A DNA stretch of 64,000 bases, from the NCBI RefSeq assembly GCF_016702655.1, contig NZ_JADJDO010000005.1, forward strand, positions 1 to 64,000, read 5' to 3'. This stretch comes from Ideonella sp. Lineage in GTDB: Bacteria; Pseudomonadota; Gammaproteobacteria; Burkholderiales; Burkholderiaceae_C. Numbering within the stretch: position 1 is the first letter of the stretch; each line of letters opens with the position of its first letter. The translations under genes were made by a program, and so were the position numbers. The notes under the pieces are model-generated. The model saw nothing but the letters and a program-made list of their open reading frames with translations. It ran no database searches and had not been told where the DNA came from. Positions 26,372-35,268 of this stretch are shown piece after piece.

Positions 26372-29300
26372 TCAAGCGAGCTCCTCGTTCGCGCCGCGCA
26401 GCAGGTCGATCAACTCCCCCGCCGCCAGCGGCGCAGCGCTGTCCTGACCGGCCAGCAGCCCTTCGGCGAGTTCACGCTTGTCCTGGTGCAGCGCGACGAT
26501 GCGCTCCTCGACCGAGCCCGCCGTCACGAGGCGGTACACCGTCACCGGCCGCGCCTGCCCGATGCGGTGCGCGCGCCCCATCGCCTGGTCCTCGGCGGCC
26601 GGGTTCCACCACGGGTCTGCGATCACGACGTAGTCGGCAGCGGTCAGGTTCAGGCCGAAGCCGCCCGCCTTCAAACTGATCAGGAACAGGTCGGCCTCGC
26701 CGCGCTGGAATGCAGCCACGCGTTCGCTGCGCGAGGCCGCCGGGGTGCTTCCGTCGAGGTACTGGTATTTCAGCCCGGCGGAATCCAGCCGCTCGGCAAG
26801 CAGCTTGAGGAAGTCGGTGAACTGGCTGAAGACCAGCGCCTGATGGCGCGACTCGACAAGCTCGGTCGCCAGGCGCTCGAAGGCCTGCACCTTGGCGCCG
26901 ATGCGGCCAAGTTCGGGCGCGGCCAGGCGCGGGTCGCAGGCAGCACGGCGCAGGCGCGTGAGTTCGGCGAGCACGTTGAAGCGGTTCTTGTTCGGGTCGG
27001 CGGGGTCGAGCTGGGCGATGCGCTCCAGCGCCTCGCGCCGCATCGCCTCGAGGAAGGCGCGCTCGTCGGCCTCGGGCTCGATGCGCTGGACGATCTCGGT
27101 GCGCGGCGGCAGGTCGGGCAGCACCTGTACTTTCGTGCGCCGCAGCAAAAAGGGCCCGACCAGACGCCGCAGCCGGGCGCGCGCCGCCTCGTTGCGCTGG
27201 CGCTCGATCGGGTTGCCGAAGCGCTCGGCAAAGCGCGCCGCGCTATCGAGCAGCCCGGGATTGAGCAGGTTCATGATCGACCACAGGTCGGCCAGACGGT
27301 TTTCGACCGGCGTGCCGGTCAGCGCGAGGCGAAAGCCCGCCTGCAGCCCGGCCACGGCCTGCACGCGCTGGGTAGCGGCGTTCTTCAGCGCCTGCGCCTC
27401 GTCGAGCACCAGCGTCGCCCAGGGCTTGGCGGCAAACGCCTCGGCATCGCGCAGCAGCAGCGCGTACGAAACGACGAGCAGGTCGCCTGCCGCTGCCGCG
27501 TCGATCTGCGCCGCGCGCCCGCCGTCGGCCTGGCCGTAGATGCTGCAGCGCAGGCCGGGCGCAAAACGCGCCGTCTCTTCGGCCCAGTTGCCGCACACCG
27601 AGGTCGGCGCGACGACGAGCGCCGGCCCGTCCGCCGTGCGTGCGAGCAGCAGCGCGAGCGTCTGCACGGTCTTGCCGAGGCCCATGTCGTCCGCCAGCAC
27701 GGCGCCGAAGCCGGCCTCGGCCAGGCGGCGCATCCACATAGCCTTCGAGCTGATACGCGCGCAGCGTCGCCTGCAGGCCGTGCGGCAGCTCGGGTTCGAG
27801 CGCGGCGGCACGCTCGAGATCGGCGGCGCGGCGCTGCCACGCCGCATCGCCCTGCACGCCGAGGGCCGGTGCCGCTTCGACCAGCCAGGCAGCCGCGGTG
27901 GCGCCGAGCCTGAGCCGCGCGCCATCGGCTTCGGCCAGCGCTTCGAGTTCGGCCAGGCGCTGGCGCAACTGATCGGCGAGCGCCAGGTATTCGCCCTCGC
28001 CCAGCGCCACGTAGCGGCTGCCACGCGCCTCGCGCAGCAGCCCGAGCAACTGCTGCAGCGAGAGCACGCGCTGCTCGTCCAGGCGCAGTTCGCCATCGAG
28101 AGCAAACCAGTCGCGGCGGCTGGCCAACGTGGTCGCAAAGGCCTTGGCGTCGGGCGCGAGCACGCGCAGTGGCCGGCCCTTGGGCCACTCCAGCGCTCGC
28201 ACCGCCTGCCCCTCGCCCGCCAGGCGGCCGAGTTCGTGCACCGCTGCCAGCGCCTGCTCGGGCTCTTCGAGCAGCCAGCTTCCATCGGCGGGCAGTTCGT
28301 CGCCGGCCTGCGCCAGGAAGGGCAGCAGATCGAGCACCGCCGCCAGGTGCGAACGCTCGTCGTCGAGCGCGCGCTCGGTCGCGAGGCTCACGCCGCCATG
28401 CAGCGTCATCAGCCGCGCGCGGCCGAGGCCTGGCGTGAGCAGCGGGCCGAAATCGCCGAACGGCCGTACCGCCAGCGTGAGCCGCATCGCCTCGCCGCGC
28501 GGCTGGAGTTGGGCCACGATGCGCGCATCGCTGGCCACCGGCTCGCCCGCGGCGGCGTCGCTGTGCAGCACGAAGTGGCCCGCGAGCACGCGCAGCGCGG
28601 CGTCGAGCTCGTTGCCGGCGTCGGCCGGCACCGTCCAGCGCTGGGCAACGAGCTCGGCCACCCGGCGCTGCGCAGGGCTGATGCGGATCAGCCGCGCGCG
28701 CTCGGCGCTGTCGCGAACGATGCGCAGGCCGTTGCGGCGCTCACCCTCGGCGTCGATCTGGTCATAGTCGGGCACGTGGTGGGCGAGCTCGGGCTCGGCG
28801 TCGGCGAGCAGTTCGTCGTGCAGGCGAAAGACGAAATGCTCGCCCCCTTCGCGCCGGCGCTCGCGCCGCACTTCGAGCATCGGCAGGCTCTCGGCGAGTT
28901 CGACCACCACGCCCGGCGCATTGGCGAGTTCCAGCGCCGGATGGCCGACCAGCGCCTGCGCCGCCTGCACCAGGTCGTAGGACACTTCGTTCGCGCGGTA
29001 GCGCCCCTGGCGCAGGCTGCGCGCAACCGCGGCGTCGCGCGGGTCGAGCCGCGTGCGCCTCTTGAGTTGCAGCGGCGTCAGCGGCTTGCGCTTGCCGCGC
29101 GCGCTCGCCGCCGGCTCGAAGGCCTGCAGGTCGTAGACGCGGCCGGCGTCGTCGAGCGCGAGACGCCACTGCAGGGTGGCCAGCGGCCGCGCCGTGGTGG
29201 CGGTTGCGGCGCCGCCCTCGCCGAGCGCGGTGATCGCCGCCAGCGCATCGCGCCAGGCATCCTGGCGGTGCGCGAAGAACTGCACAGGCCACGGCGGCGG

Positions 29301-30698
29301 CGCAGCGGCTGGCCGCTCCGGCACCGGCCAGGCGAGGTGCTCGCAAGCCTGCGCGACGAGGTCCGCCTTCCACGACAGCCCGGCGGCGTGCAAGGCCTGT
29401 ACCAGCGCGGCGACGAGGCCCGCATCCCAGCCCGGTGGCGGCTTGCCCAGCCACGCGGCGAGGATCAACTTGTCGGCAAGGGCATTCGGGTCGCGCAGCT
29501 CGTAGCGGGCGTTGCCGTCGACCTTGAGCGCTTCGATCTCGAGCCGTGCGTCGCCGAGCCGCACCGCCAGCACATGCGCCCAGCGGCCCCAGTGGTCGTG
29601 CGGCGACGGCGTTCGCGAGCCCGAGGCGGCAACGCAGAACTTGCGCGCCGCGGTCCAGGCCGCGGCATCGTGCTGCGCGATCAGCGCCAGCGGATACCAC
29701 TGCAGCAGGCTGTCGGGCGCAAAGCCGCGCCGCTTGCCGAGGTGCGCGCACAGCGCCTTCCACGCCGGTGGGAACGCGGTCGCGGTCTCGGCGAGCCGGC
29801 CTTCGCGCGCGGGCAGGATCGCCTGCAGCAGCGGCAGGAAGGGCCTGGCATCGGCATCGCTGGCGAGCGCGCGCTCCACGCCCGGGCCATCGCCGCGCTG
29901 CAGCCGCTGCTCGGCCACGCGCAGGCGCAGACCGGCGGCGCCGGCGGCCGGCGCGCTTTCGATCCTCTCGTCGGCCCAGGCGAGCAGCGCCGGCTCGGCG
30001 GCGAGCAGGCCGTGGGCGTCGAGCGCGGCCAGCAGTTGCCAGCGCAGGCCGGCTTCGACGCGCTCGAACAGGCCGATGCGCTGCAACTGCGCCAGCGCGC
30101 GCAGCACGACGCGCGTCGTGCTGAGGTAGTGCAGCGGCCCGGCGGTGAGCGCGACATAGCCCTTGGCATCGACGCCGCTGGTGAACACCAGGCGCAACAG
30201 CGCGAGCGCCTCGTCTTCGTGGCGCGGGGTGAAGTACATCGGCACCCGGTCCATGGGCCCGGTCGCGCCCGAGGCCACCCACAGCAGCGCGCGCCATGCG
30301 GCGCCGGTCTTGGGGTCGGCAAGCAGCGTCGCGAGGCGCGGCTCGGTCAGCGCCTCGGGCACCGACCAGCCCTCGCCTTCGTGCGCCTGCACGCGCCCGG
30401 CGGCGTGCAGGCGCCGCAGCGCGCCGCCGGTCTCGGTGCCGCCGAACGCGCGGCCGTCGTCGCGCTTGACTTCCAGCGCGCGCAGCAGCGTCACCAGCGC
30501 CGTCTTGCCGCGCCGCCAGCCGGCGAGCGCGAGCGTGTCGAAAACGCGCTCGAGCTCGGCCGGCGTCAGCGCAGCCGCCACCTCTTCGTCGCGCCGCGCC
30601 TGGGCCACCTGCATGACCGTGCGGTCGAGTTCGTTCGCTCGGCCGAGCGGCTGGCCGTGCAGATTGGTGAACCGGAACGGAGAGCTGCGGCGCGACAT
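26372..30698 (-). CDS. SNF2-family helicase, very large (one frameshift)
   Basis: RapA/SNF2-type DNA translocase, about 1,442 residues after correction. The first ~990 residues have no motif I recognise. The C-terminal ATPase core has ADDMGLGKTVQT (near 1003), LVLDEAQALKN, LTGTPVENRLADLW, LLRRTK, and the motif V/VI block GGFGLNLTAADYVV, WWNPAAEDQAMGRAHRIGQ. Two bases appear missing at about 27737, just before Walker A (YQLEGY then WMRRLAEAG). The start MSRRSSPFRFTNLHG at 30698 is chosen over an upstream ATG at 30749; neither has a strong ribosome site. It stands alone on its strand next to the hsd operon. Confidence 0.88.
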
Positions 30699-30948
30699 CG
30701 CGCGATTGTGCAATGCGCCGGTGAGCCGGCCTCTCTCGGCGGTGCCCATACGACAGGCCTCCGCGGCAGTTCACGCTCGCCCCGGCCGGACCTCAGGGGG
30801 CGAACTTGCATGCATAGCCGCGCAGGGCCCCGTGCGAGAAGCTTCGGCCACAGCGCCGACGCGCCAAAGCGCACCGCTGCGGTACACGCCGAGTAGCATC
30901 CGGCAGTGCAGGGCCTCCTCGCGTATCCACAGAGAGGGCGCCGTGGCG

Positions 30949-30968
30949 TAATATGGTCACATGGTCAT
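30949..30968 (+). promoter_or_regulatory. Candidate promoter/operator of the Phd-PIN pair
   Basis: A -10-like TAATAT at 30949-30954 overlaps a direct repeat ATGGTCAC/ATGGTCAT at 30953-30968. It lies 14-33 bp upstream of the antitoxin start, where autorepressor sites are usual for Phd-type antitoxins. No convincing -35 box is seen. Confidence 0.4.
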
Positions 30969-30981
30969 CAAGGAGGTTTCC

Positions 30982-31221
30982 GTGCGCACCATGACACTCG
31001 CCGCAACCAAGGCCCATCTCTCTGCCGTTGTCGACCGAGTACAAGCGGGTGAGGAAGTGGTAATCACCCGGCGCGGGCGTGCCGTGGCGCGCATCGTCGC
31101 CGACCGGCCCGCGCCGGCCACCAGCACGGCCTGGATCGAAGACCTCGCCGCCTTCGTCGCCGCCCAGCCCCTTGCCGATACCGGCAGCGTGGCCGCCATG
31201 CGGGCGCTGGATGCCTATTGA
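30982..31221 (+). CDS. Phd/YefM-family antitoxin, GTG start
   Basis: Antitoxin of a type II toxin-antitoxin pair, 79 residues; it should bind and neutralise the PIN toxin next to it and repress the operon. The N-terminal Phd fold is clear: TMTLAATKAHLSAVVDRVQA, then GEEVVITRRGRAVARIV. I choose the GTG at 30982 because AGGAGG lies five bases upstream. An in-frame ATG at 30961 sits before that ribosome site, and another at 30991 is also possible. The C-terminal ~30 residues are the likely toxin-binding tail. The stop overlaps the toxin start by one base (TGATG). Confidence 0.88.
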   Translation: MRTMTLAATKAHLSAVVDRVQAGEEVVITRRGRAVARIVADRPAPATSTAWIEDLAAFVAAQPLADTGSVAAMRALDAY

Positions 31222-31651
31222 TGGCGGCCTACCTCGACACGTCCTTTCTCGTTCCGCTGTTCTTTCACGAAACGGCCAGCACTGCAGTCCTTGATCGTGC
31301 CCGCAGTGAAAGCGAGCTCTGGATCAGTCACTGGACCCTGGCCGAGTTTTCCAGCGCGGTTGCCTTCAAGCTTCGCACGGGGCAGACCGATGAAAATACC
31401 TCGCGGCAGGCAACCGCGAGATTGCAGTCGATTCTCAACGCCCAAGGCCTGATCGTTGCCGAGGTTCGCGCAACCGACTTCGAGCGTGCCGCACAATTTT
31501 GCGCGGCCCATGCCTCGGGTCTGCGCACCCCGATGCCTTGCATGCCGCCATCGCCGCCCGCCTCCACCTGACCCTGCTCACCTGCGACAAGGGGCTGGCG
31601 CAAGGCTGTCGGTATCACGGCATTCGACACGAATGCATTGGCCTGTCCTGA
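31221..31651 (+). CDS. PIN-domain (VapC-like) toxin (one frameshift)
   Basis: Putative ribonuclease toxin, about 143 residues after correction. The acidic PIN residues are seen in YLDTSFLVPLF (Asp near 5), TLAEFSSAV (Glu near 43), TPDALHAAIA and LLTCDKGLA. One C is missing in the C-run at about 31531; with it the frame continues to ECIGLS and the TGA at 31649. Without it the protein ends early in a Pro-rich run at 31571. It is coupled to the Phd-type antitoxin, so the pair mixes a Phd antitoxin with a VapC toxin, a known combination. Confidence 0.85.
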
Positions 31652-31653
31652 CT

Positions 31654-31830
31654 CCGTCGAGGCCTTCATCGTCCGCTGGTAATCCGCCGGCGGCAGCGAG
31701 CATGCCAACCACCAGCTCTTCATCACCGCGCTGTGCGAGTTGCTTGGTCTGCCCAAGCCCGAGCCAGCCAGGCCAGACGCAGCACAACGCCTACGTCTTC
31801 GAGGGCGCCAGATTCATGCGGATTCTGGGC
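31654..31830 (+). pseudogene. Fragment of type IIL-like DNA methyltransferase N-terminus
   Basis: Reads SVEAFIVRW-stop-SAGGSEHANHQLFITAL, then CELLGLPKPEPA, then after a frame change AQHNAYVFEGA. This resembles the opening ~50 residues of MmeI-like or class I SAM-dependent DNA methyltransferases. The in-frame TAA at about 31681, the frame change and the loss of everything after FEGA mark it as a decayed remnant. It follows the PIN toxin directly. The 235 bp from 31831 to 32066 hold nothing I recognise. Confidence 0.45.
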
Positions 31831-32066
31831 ATTCTGCAGGGCCGACTACACCTCCGCCCGCACTCGCCGAGGATCGGCAATGCGCCAAAGGCCAATGTCG
31901 CGTTGAAAGCGCTTGCTCTCGTGGTTGGGTACGCGCCCCGCGTCGCGCTGTTGGGGCGTCGATCTACGCCCCTCGGGCGAGCCGGTCCGCACGGCGCAGA
32001 CCGGCCTAAAGCGAGTGATGGGGTCTCCTCCGGGGTGGCCCGCTGCGGCGGCGGGCGCGCCGGAGC

Positions 32067-34991
32067 TCAGTCGCGAATGCAGTCGACGACGCGTTTGACC
32101 TCGTCTTCGGGGATTGCAGGGTTGTCCGTGATGAACACGCCGCCCGGGCTGACGATTTCGCAGCTCACGTTGGCCAGGTTCGACAGCACCGCGTTGCCGG
32201 TGATGAACAGGCCGCCGGACGTCGCCGCGATCAGCGCCGGACCGATCTTGAGGCTGCTGATGCTCTCGTTGTCGGTGATGAAGATCCCACCGTGCGCCTG
32301 CAGCACGCTGGCCAGCTGCGGAAAGCTCGCGCTCGTCAGGCCGATGTTGTCGGTGACGAACAGGCCGTCGTTGCCGACGCTCTCGAGCTGCAGGAAATTG
32401 GCGCTGCCCAATCCGCTGTTGCCAGTGACGTAGAGCCCGTTGAGCGTCTTCAACTGGCCGAAGTTCATGCTGCCGAGGCCGGTATTGCGACTGACATACA
32501 GCTCTCCGCCGAGCTGCCTGAGCGAGCTGAATGACGCGCTGACCGGGGTCGTGATCCGGTCGATGTAGAGGCTTCCACCGACCTCCGTCAGCGCTGGCAT
32601 GCTCAGCGCAGTCAACGGACCTTGGACCGACAGGCTGCCCCCAACCGAGACGACCCCGGCAAGGTCGCATTGAGGGCCGTCTCGCCGCCGCCGCCATCGT
32701 CGGGATCTTCGTCGAGCTCGACCGATAGGTTGCCGACGACACGCGTGATGCCGCTCGCATTGAATGCAGCGATCTTGGCCTGGCTGTCGAGATAGATGTC
32801 GTCGCCGAACTCGAAGCCGCCGACGACGGCGTCGAGCGTCGTGCGCGCGAGCACCGGCGTGCCTTCATCGGCCCGCACCTCCACCGTCACCGCCACCGAC
32901 TCGGCGCAGCCGATGACGCCTATGCCCGCCGCGAGCCGTCCCGCCGCGTCGGTGCGACCGCTCGTCGGTACGACGATGCCGCACGACGGCGCGAGGCTCA
33001 CCAGCAGGCCCGGCGCCGGCTGGTAGGGGCCGCCGTCCGAATTCTCGACCGTGACCGTGAAGGCCGCCTCTTCATCGATGCTCTCGGGCAGGTCGGCACT
33101 GATCCGCACCGACCGAGGCGTCCCGACCTCGAGCGCGAACACATCGGCCGGCAGCAGCGTGGTGACGACGAAGGCAGTGAACTCGCTGGCCGCGCCGCTG
33201 TCGGCGGCGGTATAGGCGAGGTCGAATTCAGCCTGCCCGGCGCTGGCGCTCACGCGCGCGACCTCGGTCCAGGTCGAGTTGCCCGCGGGCACGCGGTAGA
33301 TCACGATCTGTTTGGCGTTGTAGGGCCCGATGACAGGCAGGAAATCGAGCGTCCCCGCGTCCAGCGTGACGTGGAAGTTCACCACCTCGCCGGCTGCGAA
33401 GCCCGCCCGGTCGGCGCTCATGCTGCCCGTGGGCGAGCGGCCGATGTCCACCGACTCGGCGAGTTCGACCACCGCCAGCGTCTCCAGCCCCAGGAACTCG
33501 AGCGCATCGCCCAGGTCGGCGCCCACGCCCGCCTTGGCCTCGAAGGCAGCCTTGTAGTCGGACTTGTAGGCGGTGTCGATGACCTGGCTGAGCACCGGTG
33601 CAAAACTGCCCTCGAGCTTGGGGCCGGCCTGGGCGTAGAAGGTGTCCATGCGCAGCGAGCGCATGAAGGGGTTGCCGATCTCGAGCTTGACCCTGCCGAA
33701 GGCGCCGATGCTGGGCTTGACGCGCAGGTCGCCTAGGCTCGGCAGGTTCCACTCGGGCTTGGCCTCGGCCTCGCCGGTGACGCTGCGCACGAACTCGCAC
33801 TCGCCCCCGACTGGGCACGCGAGGCCGAACTCGGCATTGGCCTTGGCCTGCACCTGCACGCCCAGCCCCACGGTGACCGCGGTCTGCTCGATGCCGCCTT
33901 CGAAACCGGCCTCGAAGGGCACCACACCGCCGATGAAGAACGCGAGCGGCCCGCCCACCGGGATGCGGATCTTGAACAGTTCGGCCTTGCACTCGAAGCT
34001 CACGTTGAGCCCGGCCGAGATCTCGACGCCGACCTGCACGCTCGGGTTGACCTCGCCGCGCGCGACCAGGCGCTCCACGCCGTGCGCCGCGGAGACGGCC
34101 AGGTCGAGCGCGAAGTTCTGCGTCACGCTGAAGGTGGGGGGTACGCTGATGTTGATCGTCGAGACGCTGAGCTCGCACTCGAGCGGGCCGCGCGCGGCCT
34201 GCGCCCGCGCGTCGCGGCCGGCATTGGCGGCCTTGGCGCGCGGCGCGGCAGAGGTTCCCGGCTTGGGCGTGAAGGTCAGCGTGTCGCCGTCGCGCAGCAC
34301 GTCGTAGGCGGCCTCGATCTCGGGGTTGATCGTCAGCGGCGCCTGGCTGAGGTCTATCGTCTGGCGCAGTGCCAGCCCGGGCAGCATCTCGCGCAGCGGC
34401 ACCACGCGCAGCGTGACCTGGAGTCTGCTCGCCCTGGGCCTGCACCGCCACCACGCGCCCGGCGACGGTCTTGGAGCCGGTGTTGATGAGCAGCGCCCCG
34501 ACCGCCGGCGCGCTCACGCCGGTGAGCAGCGCGCGGTAGGTGTTGGCCAGGCCGGGCGCGGCGTCGGGGTCGGTCTCCACGGGGTCGCCGACGATCTGTT
34601 CGTCGGTGAGCGCGATCGCGCCCGGGGGCAGCGGGGTCGCCACGGCCAGCAGCGGCAGCGACTTGATGCCTTGCGCCTGGGCGACGATCTGCGCCGAGCC
34701 GTTGGCGCGCTGGGCGCTGATGACGCCGCCCGCGTCGACGGCGATCTCGCCGGGCGTGTTGGAGCTCCAGCTCACGTCGGCTTCGACGAGGTTGCCCTGC
34801 GCGTCGTAGGCGCGCGCCTCGAGCTGGCGCGTTGCCCCGGCTGCGGTCAGGATCGCACCGGTCTGCACGATCTCGAGGCGCGCCACGGCCGCCGGCGGCG
34901 GCGGCTCGGGCGGCTCGGTCCCGCCTCCGCCGCCGCAGGCGGCAAGCACCAGCAGCAGCGACGCGCACAACAGGTGGATCAGGCGGTTCAT
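32067..34991 (-). CDS. Large lipoprotein with receptor-L-like repeats (two frameshifts)
   Basis: Putative surface lipoprotein, about 974 residues. It begins MNRLIHLLCASLLLVLAACG, a signal peptide with lipobox LAAC, followed by Gly and Pro-rich linkers. Residues ~35-110 look like a bacterial Ig-like domain (LEARAYDAQGNLVEADVSWS). A long beta-rich middle follows, with Cys residues. The last ~190 residues are repeats of the type GGLFITGNAVLSN and GGVFITDNPAIPE, resembling receptor L-domains. Frame changes near 34425 and 32640 cancel out. The start has AGGAG eight bases upstream and overlaps the small gene before it. Function unknown; possibly recognition or adhesion. Confidence 0.72.
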
Positions 34992-35226
34992 GATGGCTCT
35001 CCTCTGCGTTGGCCCGATGCGGTAACGGGCACCGGATCGGCCGGGGCAGCGGATGCGGCGCAGCGCAGGTACTCGCCCAGCTGCGCCGGCTCGTCGAAGA
35101 GCTGCGGCTCTTCCTCGTCGACGCCGCGCAGCGACGCGCGAAAGCGCCCCTGCTGCTGCCACACGCGCACGAGAAAGAGTCTGGGGTATCGCCCATCGCC
35201 CGCTCGAAGCCGATGCGACGGACCAT
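34988..35226 (-). CDS. Small unknown protein coupled to lipoprotein (one frameshift)
   Basis: About 79 residues. The core reads PRLFLVRVWQQQGRFRASLR, then GVDEEEPQLFDEPAQLGEYL. The ATG at 35226 needs one extra C in the CCCC run at about 35188 to reach this frame. Its TGA overlaps the lipoprotein ATG (ATGA), and it begins 42 bp after the SARP-like regulator. I do not recognise the family; the conserved-looking core and the tight coupling suggest it is a real gene. Confidence 0.5.
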
Positions 35227-35241
35227 AGGCCGTGGGCGTTT

Positions 35242-35259
35242 GCCCGGCGTTTGCCGGGC
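35242..35259 (-). terminator. Hairpin after SARP-like regulator
   Basis: Perfect inverted repeat GCCCGGC-GTTT-GCCGGGC, starting ten bases after the regulator stop at 35269. It lacks a U-tract. It may mark the 3' end of the regulator message or a processing site before the small gene. Confidence 0.4.
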
Positions 35260-35268
35260 GATCCGAGG

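Noticed and set aside
24332..30698. DISARM system (SNF2 helicase near a methylase)
   Set aside because: The methylase belongs to a type I RM operon with hsdS and hsdR, and no drmA- or drmB-like gene is present.
27540..30896. 1,118-codon plus-strand open frame opposite the SNF2 helicase
   Set aside because: Composition is Arg/Ala/Gln/Glu-rich without any domain; the minus strand has clear helicase motifs.
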